From NCBI GenBank assembly GCA_903913285.1, contig CAIWKO010000010.1, positions 170,790 through 234,789 of the forward strand: a DNA stretch of 64,000 nucleotides, given 5' to 3'. Origin of the DNA: an uncultured Bacteroidales bacterium. Its GTDB lineage: Bacteria > Bacteroidota > Bacteroidia > Bacteroidales > CAIWKO01. Shown here piece by piece: positions 40,234-49,810 of this stretch. Made by a program: the position numbers and the translations under genes. Positions within the stretch are counted from its first letter, which is position 1. Each line of letters starts with the position of its first letter. The notes below the pieces were generated by a model. It saw nothing but the letters and a program-made list of their open reading frames with translations, ran no database searches and was not told the DNA's origin.

Positions 40234-43200
40234 CTACTTAACCAGAGTTACAGTACCTTTATAAGTATATTTCTTGCCAGTTACATCTCTTACCTTTATT
40301 AGGTAGACGTATGTAGCTTCAATACATTTTGAATTGTCGTATTTGTTATCGAGGGTTCCGTTCCAACCCTGATTGATATCGGTTGTTGAGAACATCTGAC
40401 GTCCCCAACGATCGTATATAACCATGAGGTAGTTTTTGGTATCTATACCTACTCCAACAGGCTTGAACAAAGCATTTTTGCCATCATTGTTAGGTGTAAA
40501 GCTGTTGGGAATCCAGAAGGCAAAGTAGGGATTGATGTAAATATATCCCTGGGCAGTATCGGTACATCCTGCGGCATCAGTGATGATAAGCGTGATGAAA
40601 TACGAACCCGTGTCAGCATAAACATGGTTAGTTTGGCTTCCCGAGCCATAAATGCCGTCGCCATAGTTCCATTCCCAATCGATGATATTGCCAGTCGACT
40701 GGTCGTAGAAATAAACCGGACCCTCGTCGATGATCTTTACATCAGGTTTCGTATAAAATGATGCAACCGGACCCGGATCCTGTCCAACCGTTACTGTGGC
40801 TGTTCCCGTACAACCGCTGTAGCTAACTGTAACGGTGTATGTTCCTGCCGGTAGACCTGTAGCAGTCTGAGTGGTTTGCGCAGGATTAGTGCTCCATAAG
40901 TAAGTATATCCAACTCCGGAAATATCCGCTGCTGCCATTCCATTGTCTTGTGCACACGCTGCATTAGTTGATGTAGCAGTTACACTAAGAAAGCTGTTTA
41001 CAGTTACCACAACAGAAGCAGTACCCGTGCAGGAGTTGTCGGTTGCGGTTACGATATATGTTGTGGTTGTACTTGGATTTACGATTATGGAAGAACCCGA
41101 TGAAGCAGGAGTCGTATTCCACACATAGGTTGACCCTCCGGTTGCGGTTAGCGTTACCGGATTGCCCGGACATACCGTTTGAGGCTGAGCAGTGGCTGTT
41201 ACCACCAGATTGGGACTTATTGAAACGGTGACAGAGGCTGATCCGGTGCAGCTATTATCAGTTGCGGTGACAACATAGGTTGTAGCTATTGTAGGATTTA
41301 CAGTAATAACTGCACCTGTTGAAGCAGGCGTTGTGTTCCAAACATAAGTTTGACCACCCGTAGCTGTGAGTGTAACAGGACTTCCAGGGCATACTGACTG
41401 TGGTTGGGCTGTTGCAGTTACCACAAGTGCCGGACTGACAACAACAGTTACTGATGCTGTTCCTGTGCATCCCGATGCATCGGATACGGTAACAGAATAT
41501 GTACCTGCAGTAGATACAGTTATAGTTTGTGTTGTTGCAGATGTCGACCAGTGATAGGTAGCATATCCTGCCCCTGCATCCAATATAGTAGAAGAGCCCG
41601 GACAGATGGTTGTTTGACCCGTGATAGTAGGTGTAAGGCTTGTGCTTTGTGTGACCGTGAAAGGCACATTTGCCGAACATCCGCCAGCATTGGTAACCGT
41701 GACAGTGTATGTTCCCCCTGCATTAATTGTTATGGTTTGAGTCGTTGCAGTTGTTGACCACAGATATGATGCATATCCTGCACCTGCATCGAGAAGTGCC
41801 GAACTTCCTGCACAAATTGTTGCAGGGCCGGTAATGGTTGGTGTAGGATTGGGTGCGACCGGAATTGTGACCGTGATTGTTCCGGGACAGTTGTTTGCAT
41901 CAAGAATATTGAGTGTATAGGTTCCGGATGCCAGACCCGTGAAACTTTGGGAACCAGTCACATTGGTGAATGTTGCTACAACCGTCGCTCCATTTAGCAA
42001 GGTATAGTCGTAAGGCGATGTACCACCGCTTGTGATCACTGAAAAACTTCCGTTAGTGAGTCCGGTGCAGGCTCCTACAATGTTAGATGAAGTGATAGTG
42101 AGTGTTGGACAAGCTCCGCATGCAGGCAATGAGGCAAAACTCGTAACGGTAATAGTATCACCATTTGCATCGATAACTCTCACGGGATAGGTTCCTGAAG
42201 GTGTGACTGTAGTTCCTGTTGCAAAAGTTGTCCAGGTAGAAACGGTTACTCCCGGACAAATTAAAGGAATGCAGATTCCAAGCGGGCAGGCACTGCAATC
42301 AGTTGTCGTGACTAGATTTTGCCAATTGTAAGGTCCCGTTCCTCCCGAAACGGTCATATTACCGTTCAACTCGGCGCAAACGGTTAATGTTGCACAGGCA
42401 TTCACAGTGATATTAATAGTACTTGTTCCGCAAGGCAATGCATAGGTTATAGTGTGTACCCCGATTCCTGCTGTTGCAGGGTTGAACACACCCGAAGCAT
42501 TTACTCCAGTACCGCTCCATGTACCACCTGGCGTCCCCGTAACTAAAGTTACAGGAGCGGAAGATGTACACAGAGGTGAAACGGGACAAATGTTGGCATC
42601 GCAACAGAATAATGTCATAGGGGGACAGGCGCTCATATTAGCCGATTGAATGGTCCCAACCCGGTTAACATCTGCATCTGTTCCTGTTGCGCCGCAAAAT
42701 GCAACATTGCCATTGGTGCTGACACTAATATCAAAAACTTTGTAGGTGGTTGTTATCGAACTCAAGAGATTGAGGTTGGCATCGTATTTATATATACCAT
42801 TACCGGAACCTACATACACATTGCCGCAGGAGTCAATATCGATACCACTATTTCCAACCTGATTTTGACCCAGAGTTGACACACTGATCCCACCCGGAAT
42901 GGCAGCAGTTGTGATAATAGAGCCATCGGCAAGTGATCGCTTTTGAATATTGATACCGTTCTGAGTATAGACAAAATATCGGTTAGCCCTAATAGCCATG
43001 ATACCAGAGTTTCCGTTATTTGGCCTGTAATTTTCGCATTTATATGACAGATGATAACCATCATTGTTTCGGAAGATAAGCGGTGAGTTTGAACCACAGA
43101 CAGAAAAGTCATCGTCAATCGTTCCTATTGTATCCAGAGTAAGAAAATAATATCGGGCATTACGACATGATGTAATTGATCTTACTTCTTCAATAGTAGG

Positions 43201-44532
43201 TGGTATGCTGAACATGCTTCCATAGCCAACCACTTGTGTACTGTTGACACTTCCGTTGCTGGTGTTAACATCAAAAATAGCCCCGCTCAAACTCAGCAAA
43301 CTTCCGGTTGTTCCACCGATGATCAGTTTGGTTTGGTCACAATTAAATGCAATATTCCAATATTCATCCACACTCAACAATGGTGCAGTATAATTCCAAA
43401 CCAATCCTGCTGAAGTATTTATTTTTTGCAAGGCAGCAACCGAACCCGATGTAACAAAACTATTTCCTGCCTGATCAGTAGCAAATGTCCCCAACCAATC
43501 GTTTGCTGTATCAAAAGGCGTGTTATAAGTCCATTGCAGAGCTCCCGCAGCATTATATTTTAATAGTTTCATAGGCATATCGCCACCTATGATATAAATA
43601 TTGCCCGCCGCATCGTGTTCGCATTCCCAAACTCCGTTTGAGTTAAGCAGAGCCGGTGTTTGGGTCCATGGGTCTATTGTAACAGATTTTGAAAAGTCGT
43701 AAGTTGCCACATTGAATAAAACACTGTTGCCTTGTAAATAATAGCTGGATTTAAGTCCGGAAGTAGTATTATCAGAATAAAAAGTTGAAGGAGCATGATC
43801 AACTATATCACCGAATTTTGTTGGAATGTGAATATCACCATTCGCATTAATATTTGGATTGGCCGAGTATAACATCTTTATTGCAGAGATATCAGCTCCG
43901 GGGTGAATTATTATGGAATATTTCAGACCATCAACAGGATGAAAAACATATTCGATATCGATGCCGGGATAAATATTTTTGTAAACAATTTTTTTAAAGG
44001 CTTTTATGAAATTGATATTCTTTATTGAACCATCTTTATCCTTCATGCAATAACTATGATAATCGTTTGTTACATCAGACCCAACTAATTCCACATCCGG
44101 ATCTGCATTTTGCCATGTCATTGATATTTCATCGCTTTCAAATTCCAAATGATGTTCTTCGGCTTCATGCCGTTTCCACTGCTCAATAGATGTATATTTT
44201 TCATCGCTTTCATCATTATCTCTTTCTTCTTTCCAACGTTTCAAAAAACAATATGAAATACCTTTTTTGGTAAAATAAATCGAAGTTGAAGCACCATCAT
44301 ATGCAAACAAAACAGGTTCTGCTGATTGATGGATATGGAATTGTCCCCGATTCTCAATAAATACTTTTTGGGGCTCAACTGTATCACTCCAACCTTTCGA
44401 TTGTGTATAACCTTTCTGGCTGACAACCATAAAAAAAACAACAACCAAAAGATAATTGAAAAACTTCGGAGTGAAATTCTTACTTGATTTATGTATAACT
44501 AAGAAACAGGGATGAGTAAATATTTTAATCAT
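40234..44532 (-). CDS. Large secreted protein: DUF7948-like N-terminus, Ig-like repeats, PKD, T9SS type-B C-terminal domain
   Basis: FIENRGQFHIHQSAEPVLFAYDGASTSIYFTKKGISYCF; Ig-like repeats shared with the neighbour; FWIPNSFTPNNDGKNALFKPVGVGIDTKNYLMVIYDRWGRQMF. Confidence 0.9.
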   Translation of the reverse strand: MIKIFTHPCFLVIHKSSKNFTPKFFNYLLVVVFFMVVSQKGYTQSKGWSDTVEPQKVFIENRGQFHIHQSAEPVLFAYDGASTSIYFTKKGISYCFLKRWKEERDNDESDEKYTSIEQWKRHEAEEHHLEFESDEISMTWQNADPDVELVGSDVTNDYHSYCMKDKDGSIKNINFIKAFKKIVYKNIYPGIDIEYVFHPVDGLKYSIIIHPGADISAIKMLYSANPNINANGDIHIPTKFGDIVDHAPSTFYSDNTTSGLKSSYYLQGNSVLFNVATYDFSKSVTIDPWTQTPALLNSNGVWECEHDAAGNIYIIGGDMPMKLLKYNAAGALQWTYNTPFDTANDWLGTFATDQAGNSFVTSGSVAALQKINTSAGLVWNYTAPLLSVDEYWNIAFNCDQTKLIIGGTTGSLLSLSGAIFDVNTSNGSVNSTQVVGYGSMFSIPPTIEEVRSITSCRNARYYFLTLDTIGTIDDDFSVCGSNSPLIFRNNDGYHLSYKCENYRPNNGNSGIMAIRANRYFVYTQNGINIQKRSLADGSIITTAAIPGGISVSTLGQNQVGNSGIDIDSCGNVYVGSGNGIYKYDANLNLLSSITTTYKVFDISVSTNGNVAFCGATGTDADVNRVGTIQSANMSACPPMTLFCCDANICPVSPLCTSSAPVTLVTGTPGGTWSGTGVNASGVFNPATAGIGVHTITYALPCGTSTINITVNACATLTVCAELNGNMTVSGGTGPYNWQNLVTTTDCSACPLGICIPLICPGVTVSTWTTFATGTTVTPSGTYPVRVIDANGDTITVTSFASLPACGACPTLTITSSNIVGACTGLTNGSFSVITSGGTSPYDYTLLNGATVVATFTNVTGSQSFTGLASGTYTLNILDANNCPGTITVTIPVAPNPTPTITGPATICAGSSALLDAGAGYASYLWSTTATTQTITINAGGTYTVTVTNAGGCSANVPFTVTQSTSLTPTITGQTTICPGSSTILDAGAGYATYHWSTSATTQTITVSTAGTYSVTVSDASGCTGTASVTVVVSPALVVTATAQPQSVCPGSPVTLTATGGQTYVWNTTPASTGAVITVNPTIATTYVVTATDNSCTGSASVTVSISPNLVVTATAQPQTVCPGNPVTLTATGGSTYVWNTTPASSGSSIIVNPSTTTTYIVTATDNSCTGTASVVVTVNSFLSVTATSTNAACAQDNGMAAADISGVGYTYLWSTNPAQTTQTATGLPAGTYTVTVSYSGCTGTATVTVGQDPGPVASFYTKPDVKIIDEGPVYFYDQSTGNIIDWEWNYGDGIYGSGSQTNHVYADTGSYFITLIITDAAGCTDTAQGYIYINPYFAFWIPNSFTPNNDGKNALFKPVGVGIDTKNYLMVIYDRWGRQMFSTTDINQGWNGTLDNKYDNSKCIEATYVYLIKVRDVTGKKYTYKGTVTLVK

Positions 44533-44684
44533 AAAAAAGCAAGTTTTAGTATGACTTTCTATTAATCTACAATAATAGTAAAAAATACCTTTTAAAAAAA
44601 ATATCCTGCCAAGAATTTGTATTTTTTTTTAAACTTTAATGACCCGGAAGTGCATCTGAGCCAATTGTTAACCTCTACATCTTT

Positions 44685-44957
44685 CATGCAAGGTGTTTAA
44701 AGGCGCATACACGATGTTTAAAGGTGCATGCACCATGTTTAAACTCGCATGCACGATGTTTTGATGCGCATGCAAGGTGTTTAAAGGCGCATGCAAGGTG
44801 TTTAAAGACGCATGCAAGGTGTTTAAACTCGCATGCACGATGTTTAAAGCCGCATGCAGGGTATTTAAAGGCGCATGCAAGGTGTTTAAAGCTGCATGCA
44901 CGATGTTTAAAGCCGCATGCACGATGTTTTGATGCGCATGCAAGATATCAACCTTTC
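44685..44957. repeat. Array C: 12 full units plus a partial of a 21-bp tandem repeat (CATGCAMGRTGTTTAAAGNCG)
   Basis: Units at 44685, 44706, 44727, 44748, 44769, 44790, 44811, 44832, 44853, 44874, 44895, 44916 and partial 44937; all 21 nt. Confidence 0.97.
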
Positions 44958-45025
44958 TATAAAACTAACTTAATCTGTGATATAACCAATATTATTATAA
45001 AATCATCCTCCTCAGCCCTGGTTCA

Positions 45026-45053
45026 TGGCTTATGGCTATTGGCTTTTGGCTAT
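45026..45053. repeat. Heptanucleotide tandem array, (TGGCTWW)x4
   Basis: TGGCTTA TGGCTAT TGGCTTT TGGCTAT. Confidence 0.7.
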
Positions 45054-45161
45054 AACAAATCACAAATAACATTACGAATTTTTCAACATTAATCACTTTA
45101 ACCCAAACCCGAATAAGGATTTCTCGCAAGCAATGTTTATTTTTGTAAAAATTTAATCGCG

Positions 45162-47624
45162 ATGAAAATCTCATACAATTGGTTGAAGCAGTATACCGCT
45201 TTGGATATTCCGGCTGGGGAGCTTTCGAAAATACTGACAGATTGTGGGCTTGAGGTAGAAGCAACCGAAAACCTTGGGATAGATAAAAGTCGACTCGAAG
45301 GTGTGGTGGTGGGTCATGTACTCGAAAAAACCAAGCATCCCAATGCCGACAAACTCAGTCTCACAAAAGTCGATATCGGAAAAGGTGAACCTCTGTCAAT
45401 TGTTTGCGGCGCACCGAATGTAGCCGAACATCAAAAAGTTTTGGTTGCAACCCTGGGAACAAAAATTATAAGTGCAAAAGGTGAATTTATTATTGAGAAA
45501 TCAAAAATACGCGGCGAAATTTCCGAGGGGATGATATGTGCCGAAGACGAACTGGGATTGGGCGAATCACATGCAGGAATCATGATTCTCAATGCTGATG
45601 CCCCCATTGGAGTGGCAGCAGCCGAATATTTGAATGTTGAAGAAGATGTTGTTTATGAAATAGGGCTCACTCCCAACCGCTCGGATGCCACATCGCATAT
45701 TGGTGTGGCCCGCGATGTTTTGGCGGTGGTCAATTCTAAATCCAACGAAAATCACGCATTGCAAATTCCCGACATAAGCTCCTTTTCTGTCGATAACCAT
45801 TCCTTGCCAATCGAAATCACAGTTGAAGATGCTAATGCTTGCCCGCGATACACCGGACTAACCATTAGCAATGTGCAAATTGCCGATTCTCCCGAATGGA
45901 TGCAGAAAAAACTGCAGGCTATCGGTTTGCGGCCGATAAACAATATCGTCGACATCACCAACTACGTTCTTTTCGAAACCGGCCAACCGCTTCATGCTTT
46001 CGATGCCGATAGGATAAACGGAAAAAAAGTTATTGTTAAAAAACTTCAGAACAAAACAAAATTCACCACCCTCGACGGTGTTGAACGCGAATTGAGCGGA
46101 AACGACCTGATGATTTGCAATGCCTCAGAGCCCATGTGTATAGCCGGGGTGTTTGGTGGCGAGAAATCGGGGGTTACACACGAAACCAAAAATATTTTTC
46201 TCGAAAGCGCTTATTTCAATCCCACTTCCGTTCGCAAAACCTCGAAGTATCACGGATTGAAGACCGATGCATCATTTCGTTTCGAACGCGGCGCCGACCC
46301 GAACATTAATGTTTATGCCGTCAAACGTACTGCTATGCTGATAAAAGAAATTGCAGGCGGCACGATATCTTCCGAAATAGTTGATGTATATCCTTCAAAA
46401 ATTGAAAATCGAAAAGTGGAGTTTTCGTTGACTCGAATGGATGCTGTTATCGGCAAACATATTGAAAAAAACGTGGTTAAAAAAATTCTCACTTCTTTGG
46501 GTATTATAATCACAAACGAAACTGATACCGTTTTATCGTTGGAAATACCGCCTTTCAAGACCGATGTAACCCGCGAAATTGATGTAGTGGAAGAAGTTTT
46601 GCGAATATACGGCTACAACAACATCGAATTCGGCGATGGGATCCGTTCTTCGTTGAGCTATTTTCCCAAACCCGACACTGAAAGAGCACAGAATATTATT
46701 TCCGATTATCTGACCTCGAACGGCTTTTATGAGATCATGACCAACTCGCTCACCAAATCGGCCTATTACGAAAACAATGATTCCTTATTTTCTGCCGACC
46801 GCTCAGTTCACCTGCTGAATCCTCTCAGCAAAGAGTTGAATGTGATGCGTCAGACCATGCTTTTTTCGGGTTTGGAATCCGTTGCCTTCAACAAAAATCA
46901 TAAACAAAACAACACATTCTTCTATGAGTTCGGCAAAGTTTATTCCGTCAATTCATCCATTACCTCATCCAACCCGCTCGATAAATACCGCGAACAAAAA
47001 CAACTTGCCCTTTTTGTCAGCGGAAACATTCACGACCAAAGTTGGAATGCTAAAGAACAACAGGTCGATATCTATTATCTGAAAGCTATCGTCGACCAAA
47101 TTATCAAACGCCTGAGCATCCCGAAAAATACATTCACGATTTTAGAAGATCAAAATCCCGGCATGTTCAACCAGCAGTTGACCTATAAAGTTAACGAAAC
47201 TGTTGTTTGCGAATTGGGTAATCTTCATAGCGATATCCTGAAACAAACCGATATAAAGGATGCTGTATTTTTCGCTTGTCTGGACTGGGATTTTTTGTTT
47301 TATAAATGTCAAAAAGAAACCATCATTTATCGCGAAGTAAGCCATTTCCCTGAAGTGAAACGCGACCTCGCCTTGTTGCTCGACAAATCTGTAAACTACG
47401 GTCAGGTTGAACAAATAGCGTATCAAACCGACCCCTTGCTCATAAAAAAAGTCTCCTTATTTGATATTTACGAGGGAGAAAACATCGGTGAAGGCAAAAA
47501 ATCCTATGCTGTTAGTTTTGTTTTGCAGGATGAGGAAAAAACCCTAACCGACGAGCGCATCGACGCCTGTATGAACAAACTGATCGAAGCTTATAAAAAA
47601 CAACTCAACGCAACTTTAAGATAA
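45162..47624 (+). CDS. pheT: Phenylalanine--tRNA ligase beta subunit
   Basis: MKISYNWLKQYTALDIPAGELSKILTDCGLEVE; VGLTPNRSDA-like EIGLTPNRSDATSHIGVARD. Confidence 0.97.
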   Translation: MKISYNWLKQYTALDIPAGELSKILTDCGLEVEATENLGIDKSRLEGVVVGHVLEKTKHPNADKLSLTKVDIGKGEPLSIVCGAPNVAEHQKVLVATLGTKIISAKGEFIIEKSKIRGEISEGMICAEDELGLGESHAGIMILNADAPIGVAAAEYLNVEEDVVYEIGLTPNRSDATSHIGVARDVLAVVNSKSNENHALQIPDISSFSVDNHSLPIEITVEDANACPRYTGLTISNVQIADSPEWMQKKLQAIGLRPINNIVDITNYVLFETGQPLHAFDADRINGKKVIVKKLQNKTKFTTLDGVERELSGNDLMICNASEPMCIAGVFGGEKSGVTHETKNIFLESAYFNPTSVRKTSKYHGLKTDASFRFERGADPNINVYAVKRTAMLIKEIAGGTISSEIVDVYPSKIENRKVEFSLTRMDAVIGKHIEKNVVKKILTSLGIIITNETDTVLSLEIPPFKTDVTREIDVVEEVLRIYGYNNIEFGDGIRSSLSYFPKPDTERAQNIISDYLTSNGFYEIMTNSLTKSAYYENNDSLFSADRSVHLLNPLSKELNVMRQTMLFSGLESVAFNKNHKQNNTFFYEFGKVYSVNSSITSSNPLDKYREQKQLALFVSGNIHDQSWNAKEQQVDIYYLKAIVDQIIKRLSIPKNTFTILEDQNPGMFNQQLTYKVNETVVCELGNLHSDILKQTDIKDAVFFACLDWDFLFYKCQKETIIYREVSHFPEVKRDLALLLDKSVNYGQVEQIAYQTDPLLIKKVSLFDIYEGENIGEGKKSYAVSFVLQDEEKTLTDERIDACMNKLIEAYKKQLNATLR

Positions 47625-47628
47625 CAAA

Positions 47629-48396
47629 ATGACACTTTTTGATTCTATCATTTTCGGGCCGGTACACAGTCGCAGACTCGGTGTTTCTCTTGGCATAAAC
47701 CTGTTGCCGACCACGGTAAAAATTTGCACATTCAATTGCATTTATTGCGAATGCGGCTGGACCGAAACCTCCGACATTAAAAAAGCACAGTTTTATCCTG
47801 CCTCAGAGATTCGCGCCTCTTTGGAAAAAAGCCTGATTTATCTCAACCAACAGCACATCGCCATCGATTCAATAACCTTTGCCGGAAACGGTGAGCCCAC
47901 CATTCATCCCCAGTTTACAGAGATCATTGATGACACGATTAAACTCAGAGATACCTATACGCCTCAGTCCAAAATAAGTGTCCTTTCAAATTCCACTATG
48001 CTTTCAAAAGATACTATTGTTGAAGCTCTGAAAAAGGTCAATAACATCATGAAACTCGATGCAGGCTCCGAACGTATGTTTCAATTGATAAATAAACCAA
48101 AAAACAGTATTACCTTAAAAGAAATAGTTGAGAATTTAAAGAAATTCAAGGGCAAGTTGATTATCCAAAGCATGTTCGTTCGGGGCGAAATGCAGGGAGA
48201 AATCATCGACAACACCGAAGAAACCGAAATAAAAGCGTGGCTTTCGCATATTCAGGCCATCAACCCTGCCGGGGTCATGATATATTCTCTCGACCGCCGT
48301 CCGCCTTTAGCCAAACTCGAAAAAATATCGGAAGAAGAATTGCAGTTAATTGCCGATAAGGTCCGGCAATTAAATATTAAAGTAAACGTTTATTAG
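47629..48396 (+). CDS. Radical SAM protein
   Basis: FGPVHSRRLGVSLGINLLPTTVKICTFNCIYCECGWTE (CxxxxxCxxC-type cluster motif). Confidence 0.85.
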   Translation: MTLFDSIIFGPVHSRRLGVSLGINLLPTTVKICTFNCIYCECGWTETSDIKKAQFYPASEIRASLEKSLIYLNQQHIAIDSITFAGNGEPTIHPQFTEIIDDTIKLRDTYTPQSKISVLSNSTMLSKDTIVEALKKVNNIMKLDAGSERMFQLINKPKNSITLKEIVENLKKFKGKLIIQSMFVRGEMQGEIIDNTEETEIKAWLSHIQAINPAGVMIYSLDRRPPLAKLEKISEEELQLIADKVRQLNIKVNVY

Positions 48397-48444
48397 TTGT
48401 AGGCTATGATAAAACAGTGCCCTATCTTTACAATTGGATTATAA

Positions 48445-48861
48445 TTGAACATGCAGCGCTACGAACCTAAAATATTACTTGCATTTGGCGAAGCGGTGAG
48501 CGGAAACAAAAAGGTTTTTCGCTGGCTTGCCGATAACGGCTATGTTGAACTCGCGGCACTGTCAAATTGTATCAACTCCGATACCGATGCTTTTTACTGG
48601 CTTTTAAAGAACGGTTACCCCGAATACGCCATACTCAGCAATGCCATGGACGGATACGACGATGCTTACATCTGGCTCAAAAAACATAATTTCAGTTTTT
48701 ATATCGTCTTTGCTGACGCCTGCCGCAACCGGCCAAAAGCCTTCGAATGGCTAAAAGAACATGAACTTGACCTGTTTATTCATTTGGCAAAAATAATCTT
48801 CGATGTTCTGGAAGATCAGCGCCGTAGTTCCTACGACTACCATAAAATACGGTTTAATTAG
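48445..48861 (+). CDS. Hypothetical protein with short internal WL(K)xNGY-type repeats
   Basis: FRWLADNGYVELAALSNCINSDTDAFYWLLKNGYPEYAILSNAMDGYDDAYIWLKKHNFSFYIVFADACRNRPKAFEWLKEH. Confidence 0.7.
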   Translation: MNMQRYEPKILLAFGEAVSGNKKVFRWLADNGYVELAALSNCINSDTDAFYWLLKNGYPEYAILSNAMDGYDDAYIWLKKHNFSFYIVFADACRNRPKAFEWLKEHELDLFIHLAKIIFDVLEDQRRSSYDYHKIRFN

Positions 48862-48924
48862 CCGATTTATACATCTGCCAACTCTGATTCAACAAAGTAA
48901 TATACTATCGGGTTTGATCAGAAG

Positions 48925-49740
48925 CTATCTTCCCGTGGTCACAGTTCCTGTGCTATAATTCAGTTGCGACCCGAACATACTGTGAGGAATAGTAAATATT
49001 GCCAGGGTGATCACCGCTGCTGCTATAATATACCCCGGACGATACTTTTTACGGTTCAATAGCAGTGCAATTCCCCAGGCCACAAACGCTATCAGGGTTT
49101 TGTTATCGGTCAGGTCCCATCCCCACGGAACTCCGGTCCAGAAAGCATCAAAAGCAAACTTCTGCACTATCGGTCCCAAAACGATTCCGCCCATGAACAT
49201 GGCTATAAAGGTTATAAAAGCATACAACCGTGCTTTGTCCACTTTAAATGCAGCAAACAAGCCCGCCAGAGTCGACAGCAGCATGGCAACAAACATAAAA
49301 AGTATATGCGGTATCAGGATAATAGGCGATACATCTCCCTTAAAACGTATCACATTCGGACTTTCTGCCAAAACAGGAATTTCCTTCACTCCCGAACGGA
49401 ATATAACGAAATATTCCAATTTCCCTGCTGCTGCTTGTTTGGGCAAGTATGCAGTTATGCCGTTTTCTGTCTTCTGAAAAGCCACCGTATCCCACTTATC
49501 ATTTGTAGGATATTTCCGATAAACCAAAAACCCACGCAAACCATTATCATTCACCGGGACTTTTATTTCGCAATCTGTATTGCTGCTGTTGCTGCGAGGC
49601 AGTGTAAAATCATACATTCTGCCGTTGAGCTCAACATTAACACTTCTCGGATATGTTGGCCCTGTCTTACGCTGATAATAGGCTGCCACCAGTGTAATTA
49701 TCACTGCCAGCACCCACGCGATTATCATTTTTCTCTTCAT
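48925..49740 (-). CDS. Hypothetical membrane protein
   Basis: N-terminal TM, beta-rich extracytoplasmic part, four C-terminal hydrophobic segments. Confidence 0.75.
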   Translation of the reverse strand: MKRKMIIAWVLAVIITLVAAYYQRKTGPTYPRSVNVELNGRMYDFTLPRSNSSNTDCEIKVPVNDNGLRGFLVYRKYPTNDKWDTVAFQKTENGITAYLPKQAAAGKLEYFVIFRSGVKEIPVLAESPNVIRFKGDVSPIILIPHILFMFVAMLLSTLAGLFAAFKVDKARLYAFITFIAMFMGGIVLGPIVQKFAFDAFWTGVPWGWDLTDNKTLIAFVAWGIALLLNRKKYRPGYIIAAAVITLAIFTIPHSMFGSQLNYSTGTVTTGR

Positions 49741-49810
49741 ATTTTAACTTTAAACTTTAGGCACTCTCAACTTTAGGCACTTTAGTTCACTTTAAGTACT
49801 TTAGGCACTT

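Noticed and set aside
44668-45092. ORFs 44668-44943 (-) and 44724-45092 (+) with HAPLNTL / HARCLKA repeats
   Set aside because: By-products of the 21-bp array C; both strands open, no coding support.
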